Source of the DNA: Caldifarciminota bacterium
Lineage (GTDB): Bacteria; Hydrothermota; Tepidihabitantia; Tepidihabitantales; DTDR01
Direction of reading: 5' to 3'
DNA length: 45,860 bases
NCBI GenBank assembly: GCA_025060715.1
Contig: JANXBG010000013.1
Coordinates: 1-45,860 of the forward strand
Part shown: in pieces, positions 34,418 through 43,001 of the stretch
How positions within the stretch are numbered: the first letter of the stretch is position 1
Layout: each line of letters starts with the position of its first letter
Program-made: the position numbers and the translations under genes
Notes under the pieces: model-generated
The model's input: only the letters and a program-made list of their open reading frames with translations
Database searches by the model: none
Told to the model about the DNA's origin: nothing

Positions 34418-35862
34418 AGAACCTCCTCTTTTATTAAAGAAAGCCAATAACTTTCTTTTTTAGTAATTTTAATCCTTTCATAATTGGAAGTATAAATAAA
34501 AAATTGGGGGTCAGAATAATTTTCTTTTTTCTTAATTTTCTCAACCAATTCAAAGACACCATCAATCACTTTTTTTTGACAATAAAAAGAAAGAGTTTTT
34601 TTAATCTTTTCAAAAGAAACACGATAATTGCGTCTATCCGGAGAATCGGGGTAGATTATTAATTCTGCCTCTGGACAGACATCTTTAATAATTTTACCAA
34701 TTTCTTTTAATTGATAGTTTTCATTGGTGTCACCTAAATTAAATATCTGATTATTAACTAATTCTTCTTTAGCAAAAAGCACTTTAATTATCCCTTCGCA
34801 AAGGTCATCAATATGGATAAAGGGTCGCCACTGTTCGCCGCCATAAATCGGGATTTTTCCCTCTTTAACCGCCTTTAATACTAAAAGATTTACTACTAAA
34901 TCATATCTTTCCCGGAAAGAAGGACCATAGCAAGTGGCAAAACGAAGGATTGTAGTAATTAATTCCTTGCCTTCCGACAGGAGAACTTTTTCTGAATCTA
35001 ACTTAGTTTTTGCATAGAGTGATAAAGGATTGGTTGGACTTTCTTCTGTTAAAAATTTTTTATCAGAAGCACCATAAACTGAACAGGTAGAAGCAAAAAT
35101 TAATCTTTGGCAATTTTTACTTTTTGCTAATTGGACAATAAATTTTGTTGCCAAAAGATTGGTTTCAATAGTTAATTTGTCAGAAATTGAACACGCTGGG
35201 TCGCCAACAATAGCTCCTAAATGAATGAGAGCGTCACAATCTTCTAAAGCTTCTGTTAACACATTAATATGCCGAAAATCTCCTTCACAAATTTCAAAAG
35301 ATTTATTGTTATATAGCTCTTTAATACTTTCTTTACCATAAAGAAAATTATCAAGAATTCTTACTTTGTATCCAAGTTTTAATAACTTTCTTATGAGAAC
35401 CGAACCAATATATCCTGCTCCACCAATCACTAAAATTCTTTCGATTGGTTTTTTAATTATTCTTGCTCTTTTCTTTTCTAAATAAATGAAATAATTTGAT
35501 AATAAAAGAAAAAGGCGGACAAAAGATAAAAGTAAAATAGATAAAAAACAGCCAAATAAAAGAGGCTTTATTTTCAAGGAGAAAAGAGAAAAATAATTAC
35601 CAATAAAAAGAAACGTCAAAAGAGAAAACAAAGAGCCCGAGAGAATTAAAAGAAATTTATATCTTCCCCGATAGGTTCTTCCGTAAGTATAAAATCCTAA
35701 CAGGGAAAAAATAAATAAATGAAAAACAATAAGAAAATATAGCGAGAGAAAATCGGGCAAAGCCTGTTCACTCAAAAAATAGACAAAGGAATAAGAAAAG
35801 GTTAAAATAAGAACATCAGCAAAAAGGCGATATAAAATACTAAAATTTAATTTTTTAAACAT
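34414..35862 (-). CDS. NAD-dependent epimerase/dehydratase fused to an N-terminal membrane domain
   Basis: 482 residues. Residues 1-128 form four or five transmembrane helices. Residues 140-460 are an extended short-chain dehydrogenase/reductase acting on nucleotide sugars: NAD loop GGAGYIGS (147-154), LDNFLYGKESI, IHLGAIVGDPA, STCSVYG (about 258-264) and the catalytic pair Tyr283/Lys287 in LYAKTK. Membrane-anchored WbpM/CapD dehydratases also carry N-terminal helices, but they have an extra Rossmann-like region that is not seen here, and this SDR looks like the soluble UDP-glucose epimerase-like type. It probably makes the activated sugar at the membrane for the adjacent transferases. It overlaps its neighbours by 4 and 16 bases. 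Confidence 0.87.
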   Translation of the reverse strand: MFKKLNFSILYRLFADVLILTFSYSFVYFLSEQALPDFLSLYFLIVFHLFIFSLLGFYTYGRTYRGRYKFLLILSGSLFSLLTFLFIGNYFSLFSLKIKPLLFGCFLSILLLSFVRLFLLLSNYFIYLEKKRARIIKKPIERILVIGGAGYIGSVLIRKLLKLGYKVRILDNFLYGKESIKELYNNKSFEICEGDFRHINVLTEALEDCDALIHLGAIVGDPACSISDKLTIETNLLATKFIVQLAKSKNCQRLIFASTCSVYGASDKKFLTEESPTNPLSLYAKTKLDSEKVLLSEGKELITTILRFATCYGPSFRERYDLVVNLLVLKAVKEGKIPIYGGEQWRPFIHIDDLCEGIIKVLFAKEELVNNQIFNLGDTNENYQLKEIGKIIKDVCPEAELIIYPDSPDRRNYRVSFEKIKKTLSFYCQKKVIDGVFELVEKIKKKENYSDPQFFIYTSNYERIKITKKESYWLSLIKEEVL

Positions 35863-37004
35863 AGTGCCTCCCTTATTGAATAAATAATATAATCTAACTC
35901 TTCTTTTTTTAAATCAGGATAAAGAGGTAAAGAGAGGGAGGAAGAGAACAGTTGATTAGCTACTGGAAATTCTTCTTTATTTAAAAAATAGGTTTTTTGA
36001 TAATAAGGATGTAGATGAAGAGGAATAAAATGAACTGAAGTGCCAATATTCTTTTCTCTTAAAAATTCTATTAATTTATCTCTATTTATCTTTGCTGTTT
36101 TTGATAATCTTATTACATAAAGGTGCCAACTTATTCTTTGGTCTTTTACATCAATTTGAGGCAGAATAAGGTCGTTGAAATATTTAAGATTTTCTTGATA
36201 ATAATTAACGATATCTTCTCTCTTTTTAATTAATTCCTCAATTCTTTTTAATTGACAGAGACCGATGCTTGCTAGGATATCACTCATATTACATTTAAAC
36301 CCTGGATAGATTACTTCGTAATACCAAGTGCCGTGTTTTTTATAACGATCATAGGCATTTAAAGAGAGACCATGAAGAGCCATAATTCTTATTTTTTCTT
36401 CTAATTCTTTTTCTTTTGTTACTATCATCCCTCCTTCACCAGTTGTAATATTTTTTGTAGGATAAAAGGAAAAGACACAAATTAAAGAATCTTTACCTAC
36501 TTTTTTACCTTTATAAATTGTTCCGCAGGCATGGGCAGCATCTTCAATTACATACAAATTATATTTTTGAGCAATTTCGTTGATTTTATCCATATCGCAA
36601 CATTTTCCCGCAAAATGCACAGGAATAATTGCTTTTGTTTTTTTAGTAATTTTCTTCTCTATTTCTTTTGGTTCTAAAAGATATTCTTCATTCACATCAC
36701 AAAAAACCGGTGTAGCGCCACAATGGATAACTACATTAGCGGTTGCGCAAAAGGTCCAAGTAGGTATTATTACTTCGTCCCCTTCTTTTATTCCTAATGC
36801 TTTTAAAGAAAGAAAAAGGCCACTGGTTGCTGAATTTACTGCGATTGCGTAGTTAGCACCAATATACTCTTTAAACTTTTCTTCAAACTCTTTCGTCTTC
36901 TTTCCGGTGGTAAGCCAACCTGACTTAAGAGTTTCCATAACTTCTTTTATTTCTTCTTCCGTAATACTTGGTCGAGAAAAAGGAATAAAATCTAATTTTC
37001 TCAT
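35847..37004 (-). CDS. DegT/DnrJ/EryC1/StrS-family sugar aminotransferase
   Basis: 385 residues. PLP enzyme that installs an amino group on a keto-sugar nucleotide. Family pattern: IPFSRPSITEEEI, SGWLTTGKKTKEFE, AVNSATSGLFLSLKALG, VIIPTWTFCATANVV, VIEDAAHACG (Asp155 near the PLP ring) and the PLP lysine Lys184 in SFYPTKNITTGEGG. The C-terminal HFIPLHLHPYY is also typical. Overlaps at both ends put it between the acetyltransferase and the epimerase genes, so the pathway appears to be oxidise/epimerise, aminate, then N-acetylate, as in bacillosamine- or QuiN4N-type sugars. The exact sugar cannot be read from sequence. Confidence 0.94.
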   Translation of the reverse strand: MRKLDFIPFSRPSITEEEIKEVMETLKSGWLTTGKKTKEFEEKFKEYIGANYAIAVNSATSGLFLSLKALGIKEGDEVIIPTWTFCATANVVIHCGATPVFCDVNEEYLLEPKEIEKKITKKTKAIIPVHFAGKCCDMDKINEIAQKYNLYVIEDAAHACGTIYKGKKVGKDSLICVFSFYPTKNITTGEGGMIVTKEKELEEKIRIMALHGLSLNAYDRYKKHGTWYYEVIYPGFKCNMSDILASIGLCQLKRIEELIKKREDIVNYYQENLKYFNDLILPQIDVKDQRISWHLYVIRLSKTAKINRDKLIEFLREKNIGTSVHFIPLHLHPYYQKTYFLNKEEFPVANQLFSSSLSLPLYPDLKKEELDYIIYSIREALCLKN

Positions 37005-37768
37005 TTTATTAAAACTTTATAAGAACCAACAATCCCAAAATTAAAACTTGAAAAAAGCCGAACAGCCGGTAAGTTTCCTAAAGGTACTTCGCTAATTACA
37101 TAGTATTTTTCCTCTTTAAAAAGAAAAGAGAGAAAGGAAAATAAAAGGAAACTTCCCATTTTTTTATTTCGGTATTTTTCATCAATATAAATAGAAGAAA
37201 TTTTTACAATCGGAAAGTTTATTCCTAATTTTTGAGCATTAAGAACACCAATGCACTTCTTCTCAAATAAAAGATAAGAAAAAATTAAAGAATCTATTCT
37301 TTCAATAGAAGTTTTTAACTCTTGAGAAGGAGCTAAAGGAAAATCCATTTTCAGATTTTCTTTTTTTCCAACAAATAAGATAAAAGTATTGATTAATTTA
37401 AAATTGTTTTCCATAAGATATTGGATAAGTTTTTCGTCGTTAGAGGGCACTTTAAGAATTATTTTCTTATTTTGAATTTCCTTAAAAATTTGGGAGAGAA
37501 GTTTGCTTTTTAAAGGAAGATTGGGTCCGAAAAGATAGGGGATAATAAAATAGTTGTCATAAAATTCGCCACAAACTAATCCGATAATTTCGTCTTTTTT
37601 GTCTTCGTATAGGACCTTAACAATTCCGCCACCTTCAATTATTCTTAGAATATCGAGATTAAGATAACAAATATAAATATCTTCTTCTTTATTTAAACTT
37701 TTAGGAAAAATAGCTAACTTCTTCATCTCTTTTTCTCCATTTAAGGTTAAAAGATAAAGGCTTTTCAT
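37001..37768 (-). CDS. GNAT-family acetyltransferase, probable amino-sugar N-acetyltransferase
   Basis: About 255 residues. The C-terminal GNAT domain shows ISSIYIDEKYRNKKMGSFLL (acetyl-CoA loop R-N-K-K-M-G) and PAVRLFSSFNFGIVGSYKV. The N-terminal half is a weak GNAT-like repeat (IIEGGGIVKVLYEDKKDE), giving a WecD-like double layout as in the gene at 24577. The start is not settled: ATG 37768 has a strong AGGAGGTG but would overlap the upstream fusion gene by 68 bases; ATG 37726 gives a 26-base overlap with a weak GGAG. The gene downstream is an aminotransferase, so acetylation of the new amino group is the likely job. Confidence 0.78.
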   Translation of the reverse strand: MKSLYLLTLNGEKEMKKLAIFPKSLNKEEDIYICYLNLDILRIIEGGGIVKVLYEDKKDEIIGLVCGEFYDNYFIIPYLFGPNLPLKSKLLSQIFKEIQNKKIILKVPSNDEKLIQYLMENNFKLINTFILFVGKKENLKMDFPLAPSQELKTSIERIDSLIFSYLLFEKKCIGVLNAQKLGINFPIVKISSIYIDEKYRNKKMGSFLLFSFLSFLFKEEKYYVISEVPLGNLPAVRLFSSFNFGIVGSYKVLIK

Positions 37769-39533
37769 CACACACCTCCTGATTATAAATTCCCTCTTTT
37801 TTTAAAATTACTAAAATTGTTTTAAAAATAATTTTTAAATCTAAAAGAAAAGAAGCATTTTTTACATAAAATTCTTCTATTTCATTTCTTTCCTTTAAAG
37901 AAAGTCTATTTCGACCATTAACAATTGCTAAACTTACTAAACCCGGACGAGCAAAAAATTTATTTTTATTTTCGTAAATCTCTAAAGGTAACACTTCATC
38001 AGGTCTTGGTCCAACAATACTCATTTCTCCTTTTAAAACATTGATTATCTGAGGAATTTCATCTAAACCAAAAATTCTTAAAAACTTTCCAAAAGGAGTA
38101 ATGCGAGGATCTTTTTTAAGATAAAGAGAAGTTCCATCTTCTCTTTTTAATGGTGGGGCATTTATTTTCATTGTTCGGAATTTATAAATTTTATAAATTT
38201 TAAAATCTTTTCCTCTTCTTTCTTGTATAAAAAAGACTTTCCTTTGGAAAAAGAATAGTTGGATTAAAGTAATAAAGATAAATAAAGGTAAAAAGAAAAT
38301 TAACAAAAAAGTAGCAAAAATAATATCAAAAAACCTTTTAGCAAAAGAGTTAAGATAAGAAGAATAATTTATCCTCTTTTTTCTTTTTATTATTTCTTCT
38401 TCATAAATTCTCATTGTTTCTTCTTGGAATCTTTCTTTATTAAATCTTTTTTTAACATCTTCTTTAGCCTTTAAAGAAATTTTTTTTCTTAAATCTTCAT
38501 TTTTAATCAATAAATTAATTTTTTCTTTTAATTCCTGGTAATTGGTAGGTGAAAAGAGAAGGCCATTCACACCATCAATTATTATTTCATTATTTCCTTT
38601 AATATTAGAAGCGATAATGGCTACACCACTTGCCATTGCTTCTAACAAAGCAATAGGCATACCTTCCCAAAGAGAAGGCAAAACAAAACAATCACTTGCT
38701 TTAATTATTGATATTGGGTCAGGAATAAAGTCTAAAAAAGCAACATAATCCTTTATTTTAAAATCATTAATCAATTTGGTTAATCTTTCTTTCATATCCA
38801 TATCTTCACCAATTAACAAGAGAAAAACTTTTCTATCTATTTTTTCTTTTAAAAGTTCCTTCATTGCCCAAATCAAAATTTCTGGATTTTTTTGTTTAGA
38901 AAGGCGTCCAACAAAAGTAATGAGAAAATCCTCTTTATTTAAATTAAATCTTTCCCGAATAGAAAAATCGGGTTTAATATTTTCAATTTTTTTCCAATCA
39001 ATCCCGTTATAAATTAATTTCAATTTTTTCTCATTACCAATTTTATACTTTTTAGCTAAATCCAAATCTTTTTTATTAAGAATAATAATCTTATCACAGA
39101 AATAGGAAGCAAATCTTTCTAAAAGAGAATAAAATAGGGTGGTCATTTTGGAAGAGTATTCGTGAAAGGCAAAACCGTGTGCAGTATGGATAATTAATTT
39201 TATTCTTCTGATCTTAGCTGCTAAGCGACCGATAAATCCTCCCTTAGAAGTATGGGTATGGACAATATCATAATTTTTTAAAACTTTGATTGTTCTAAAT
39301 AAAGCAAGAATATCATAAATTGGCGAGATTTCTCTCTTATAAGCATTTTTGGTATCAACAATTTTTATATGAGAAAAGTTTCTTTTAAAATAATCTTTAA
39401 CTTTTTCGTTTTCTGCCAAAATAGAAATTTCGTAACCTTCTTTTAATTGCCTTTCAATTAAATAGGCAAGATAGTAAATAATTCCACCGAATTTTGAGCC
39501 TCCTAAGATATGAATAATTCTCTTTTTTCTCAT
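37701..39533 (-). CDS. GT4 glycosyltransferase fused to a PglC/WcaJ-type phosphoglycosyltransferase
   Basis: 610 residues. Residues 1-380 are a CapM/PglA-like GT4 enzyme: IHILGGSKFGGIIYYLAYLI, VHTHTSKGGFIGRLAAKI, HTAHGFAFHEY, VGRLSKQKNPEILI and the nucleotide-binding SLWEGMPIALLEAMASG. Residues 395-600 are a bacterial sugar transferase that loads the first sugar phosphate on undecaprenyl phosphate: membrane helix about 403-427, KFRTM (451-455), DE (491-492) and PRP (509-511). One protein could thus start the lipid-linked chain and add the second sugar. In Campylobacter these are separate proteins (PglC and PglA). It overlaps both neighbours. Confidence 0.92.
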   Translation of the reverse strand: MRKKRIIHILGGSKFGGIIYYLAYLIERQLKEGYEISILAENEKVKDYFKRNFSHIKIVDTKNAYKREISPIYDILALFRTIKVLKNYDIVHTHTSKGGFIGRLAAKIRRIKLIIHTAHGFAFHEYSSKMTTLFYSLLERFASYFCDKIIILNKKDLDLAKKYKIGNEKKLKLIYNGIDWKKIENIKPDFSIRERFNLNKEDFLITFVGRLSKQKNPEILIWAMKELLKEKIDRKVFLLLIGEDMDMKERLTKLINDFKIKDYVAFLDFIPDPISIIKASDCFVLPSLWEGMPIALLEAMASGVAIIASNIKGNNEIIIDGVNGLLFSPTNYQELKEKINLLIKNEDLRKKISLKAKEDVKKRFNKERFQEETMRIYEEEIIKRKKRINYSSYLNSFAKRFFDIIFATFLLIFFLPLFIFITLIQLFFFQRKVFFIQERRGKDFKIYKIYKFRTMKINAPPLKREDGTSLYLKKDPRITPFGKFLRIFGLDEIPQIINVLKGEMSIVGPRPDEVLPLEIYENKNKFFARPGLVSLAIVNGRNRLSLKERNEIEEFYVKNASFLLDLKIIFKTILVILKKEGIYNQEVCDEKPLSFNLKWRKRDEEVSYFS

Positions 39534-41686
39534 TTTTTTATTAATTCCTTATATAAATTAGTTAATTTATTGCTGAAAGTTTTCATTGAAAAATGATTGC
39601 TTACTTTGGCAAAACTCCGCTCACCGAGTTCTTTTTGTAATTCTTCATTAAAAAGTAAAGTTTTAATTGCTTTGCTTAAAGAAATTGGGTTATCCTTCTC
39701 GACAAAAATTGCTTCGTTTTCATCTAATACTTCTTTTATTCCGCCAACATCAGTAGTAATAATTGGTTTTTTTAGAGAGGCAGCCTCTAAGATAGTAATT
39801 GGTAGCCCTTCCCAGCGAGAAGGTAAAACAAAAATTTTGCTTGCCTTTAAAAAAGAAAGGGCATCTTCCCTTTTAGAAAGGAATCTAACATTAGTCAATT
39901 TTTCTTTTTCACAATAATCTTTTAATTTTTCTTCTTCGCTACCATAGCCAATTATAAAAGTTTTTGGCATTATCTCCTCTTCTTTTAAAAGTTTTAATGC
40001 CTTTAATAAAATATCAACCCCTTTCTGTTTTTCTAATCGGCCAATAAAGATTAGGTCACTTTTTTCTTTACTCTCTTTTATTTCATATTCCTTTAAAGAA
40101 AAACCATTTTGAATAGTAACTATCTTTCTTTTTAAAGAAGGTATATAGGAGATTAATTTTTCTTTTACGATGCTAGCGCAGGCGATGATTTTGTCATATT
40201 GGTGATAAACAAATCTTTCAAGGGGATAAAGAATTTTAAATTTTTGGCGCCGGTTAAAGATGTTATGCTCAGTATAAACATATTTTCCTTTTTTATAAAA
40301 GAAAGAGGCAAAGGCAGTATAATAAAGTTCAGGGAAAAGATGGGCATGGATTATTTTTGGTTTTGTTTTTCTTATCTTTTTAATTAATGATATAAATGTT
40401 TTTAGTGAATATTTTTTTTCAAAGGTGAAAATAGAATATTCAAATTTCTTTGCTCCTTTCTCTTTTAAGAAGTTTAAAAGTAAGCTTTGGGCACCGCCAC
40501 CACTTAAATTACTTATTACTTGCAAAACAATGGGTCTTTCTTTCTTTACAATAGGTAAATCTTTTTTATAAAATCCTTTTAAAGATTTCTCACAAATTTT
40601 TATCCAGTTATATCTTTTTAAAACAGCAATCCTTGCCTTTTCGCCGTAATTTTTTAAATAATATTTATAATTATTTTTGATTGCCAAAATTTTATTTTTC
40701 AAATCTTCTTTGGAATTATAAGTTAAAAGAGGAAAAGTTCTTAAACTTCTTTCTTTTTTAATAAGCTCTTTATCACAAAGAATTATCTTACCACAGCCAG
40801 CATAATCAAAAAGTTTGATCGGTGATGTATATCCACAGAGGTTTTTAGGAGTAGAGATTAAAGCAATATCAAATTGGTTAATATAAATTGGTGTTTTGTT
40901 ATAAGGAATTTCTCCTAAAAAGATAAATTTGTCAGAGAGATTTTTATTTTTTATTAAATCTATTATCTTTTTATTTTCTAATTTTCCGACAATTAAAAAT
41001 TTAATATCTTCATAATCTCTTAACAGCTCGCTCACTTCAATTATTTTTTCAAAATCATGGTAATTATCTATTTTAGAAATTAAACCAATATAAAAATATG
41101 AATTGATTTTATCATTTTTAATTGGCTTGAAAATTTCGGGGTTTGTGCCATTAGGGATAAGATAGATTTTATTTTTTTCAACCTTTAATTTTATTAAATC
41201 TTTTCTCATCCCGGAAGAAACAACGATTAGCCGCTGGGCAATTTTGGTAGAGATATAATATAACCCTTTTATAATTTGATAGATAAAGTTTTTAAAATTC
41301 CTGCGGATTTTAAAATCGGTAAGAGTATTATTAATTTCCAAAATAATTTTTCTTTTCATAATCTTGCTAATTATTAAATGAAAAGTAAATAAAGGGGTAT
41401 AGCGGCAATAAATAATTTTTATTTTATTTTTAACTATTGCTTTTATAAAATATAAAATACTAACTAAATAACGAAACTTACTTAATATTTTAGAATAATC
41501 ACCAAAAGAAGGATAAAAGATAAAATCCCTATTATTAACTTTATCTTTTGGATAAGGGTTTGGTAAAAGAACAATCGGCGAAATATTTAATTTTTTAAGA
41601 CCATAATAAATGCCTAAGAAATGAGCAGTAGCTCCATCATAGGTTTTTAAATTTATATCTTCTAGCATTAAGATTTTCTTATCCAT
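39530..41686 (-). CDS. Tandem GT4 glycosyltransferase (two catalytic units in one chain)
   Basis: 718 residues containing two GT4-like halves. The N-terminal unit (about 1-375) has YCRYTPLFTFHLII, LIPNGTNPEIF, KFIFLGEIPYNKTP and the end motif CGYTSPIKLFDYAGCGK. The C-terminal unit (about 385-715) has QVISNLSGGGAQSLLLNFL, HAHLFPELYYTAF, IFIGRLEKQKGVDILLKAL and PSRWEGLPITILEAASLKKP. Both appear intact, so the enzyme may add two sugars in succession. No frame disruption marks the junction, which argues for a true fusion. It overlaps its neighbours by 4 and 8 bases. Donors and linkages cannot be predicted. Confidence 0.9.
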   Translation of the reverse strand: MDKKILMLEDINLKTYDGATAHFLGIYYGLKKLNISPIVLLPNPYPKDKVNNRDFIFYPSFGDYSKILSKFRYLVSILYFIKAIVKNKIKIIYCRYTPLFTFHLIISKIMKRKIILEINNTLTDFKIRRNFKNFIYQIIKGLYYISTKIAQRLIVVSSGMRKDLIKLKVEKNKIYLIPNGTNPEIFKPIKNDKINSYFYIGLISKIDNYHDFEKIIEVSELLRDYEDIKFLIVGKLENKKIIDLIKNKNLSDKFIFLGEIPYNKTPIYINQFDIALISTPKNLCGYTSPIKLFDYAGCGKIILCDKELIKKERSLRTFPLLTYNSKEDLKNKILAIKNNYKYYLKNYGEKARIAVLKRYNWIKICEKSLKGFYKKDLPIVKKERPIVLQVISNLSGGGAQSLLLNFLKEKGAKKFEYSIFTFEKKYSLKTFISLIKKIRKTKPKIIHAHLFPELYYTAFASFFYKKGKYVYTEHNIFNRRQKFKILYPLERFVYHQYDKIIACASIVKEKLISYIPSLKRKIVTIQNGFSLKEYEIKESKEKSDLIFIGRLEKQKGVDILLKALKLLKEEEIMPKTFIIGYGSEEEKLKDYCEKEKLTNVRFLSKREDALSFLKASKIFVLPSRWEGLPITILEAASLKKPIITTDVGGIKEVLDENEAIFVEKDNPISLSKAIKTLLFNEELQKELGERSFAKVSNHFSMKTFSNKLTNLYKELIKK

Positions 41687-43001
41687 TATCTTCTCCCTTT
41701 AATGCTAAAAGGGCACCAGCAAAAAATAATAAGAAATTACTGCCAATATCCAAAGAGAATTGGCTGTGAATAAAGGTATAAATAAAAAGAAAAGCCGAAA
41801 AAAGAGAAAAAAGGCTTTTTTCTTGTAATTTTTTAAATACCTTCTTAAAGCAAAGGATAAGAAAAATAATAAAAGGAATTAAACCTAAAAAGCCAGTTTC
41901 CGAAGCAAATTCTGCAAAAATATTATGGGGATAAATAAAGTTATAAGCATAATAAGGAAAACTGCCTAATCCCTTACCGAAAATTGGTGAATCTAAAAAG
42001 TTTTTGAAGGCAAGGGAAAATGCTTCTAAACGATTAATACTACTTTCATCTTGAAAATAAAATAATCTTTCAGCAAGCATCGTCGGTAGGAAAGAATAGA
42101 AGATAAAGAAAAGAAGAATAAAGAAAAAAATAAAAACAACCTTTTCCTTTAAATTTTTTATTTTTAAGAAAAAGAAGATAAATAAGGAAACAATTAGAGC
42201 CAGGATGGCTCCTCTTGTTCCGGATAATAAAAGAAGATAGAGTAAAAGAGGTATTAAGATAAAAGATAAAATTTTTATTAACCGATTTTTCCCCATAAAA
42301 AACAAAAGGAATAATGAGAAGACGCCAATTCCTGCCCAGCGACCAAAAGTTATTACACTTAAAGAAAAACCTAAGCGATAAGGGATAGTTTCGTTTTCTA
42401 AAACATTTTCTAAACCCTCTAACAGTATTCTAAATAAAGCATAGATGAAAAATATAGAAAGAAAGAAAATGAAAAAATAGATAAATCTTTCTAATTTTTT
42501 ATTCTCATTAATAAATAAGAGGCTAAAAGATGGCAATAAAGAAAGTAATAGGTAAGAGAAAAATTTTACATAGCCATATTCTGAAAGAGCAAAGGGCAAT
42601 CTTAAAACACTTATAAATAAAGAAATTCCAATCAAAATTAATAAAAGATATATTGGTTCTTTAATTAAATAAGAGAGGTTATTTACAATTTTCGGATTTT
42701 TATAAATAGAATATAAGAAAGCAAAGATAAGTAAAAGAAAGAGAAAAATTACCAAGGAAGCCCTTCGCAGCCCTTCGGTAATCGGTAAAAGTGGTAAGAT
42801 AAAATAAAGAATTGGTTCAGAAATCATTAAATTTAAACCAATTTCCGGATAAAAGAAAATCAAAATTATCGCTATCGGAATTAAGAATAAGGAAAAAGAG
42901 GTTAAGAAATTATATTTTTGATTTAAAATAAAAAATAAGAAGAGAAGGAAGATAAAAAATCCAACAAAGATAAGATTTAAATTTCTTTTCTCGACAATCA
43001 T
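41679..43001 (-). CDS. O-antigen ligase/polymerase-family membrane protein
   Basis: 440 residues with about a dozen hydrophobic segments. The Wzy_C/WaaL-type signature lies in the large loop and following helix: SSINRLEAFSLAFKNFLDSP, FGKGLGSFPYYA and YPHNIFAEFASETGFLGLIP. The P-H-N in YPHN is the usual catalytic His region of the O-antigen ligase family. Sequence alone does not separate a polymerase (Wzy) from a ligase (WaaL); as the only such gene beside a Wzc-like co-polymerase, a polymerase role is likely. It overlaps the flippase stop (ATGA). Confidence 0.9.
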   Translation of the reverse strand: MIVEKRNLNLIFVGFFIFLLFLFFILNQKYNFLTSFSLFLIPIAIILIFFYPEIGLNLMISEPILYFILPLLPITEGLRRASLVIFLFLLLIFAFLYSIYKNPKIVNNLSYLIKEPIYLLLILIGISLFISVLRLPFALSEYGYVKFFSYLLLSLLPSFSLLFINENKKLERFIYFFIFFLSIFFIYALFRILLEGLENVLENETIPYRLGFSLSVITFGRWAGIGVFSLFLLFFMGKNRLIKILSFILIPLLLYLLLLSGTRGAILALIVSLFIFFFLKIKNLKEKVVFIFFFILLFFIFYSFLPTMLAERLFYFQDESSINRLEAFSLAFKNFLDSPIFGKGLGSFPYYAYNFIYPHNIFAEFASETGFLGLIPFIIFLILCFKKVFKKLQEKSLFSLFSAFLFIYTFIHSQFSLDIGSNFLLFFAGALLALKGEDNG

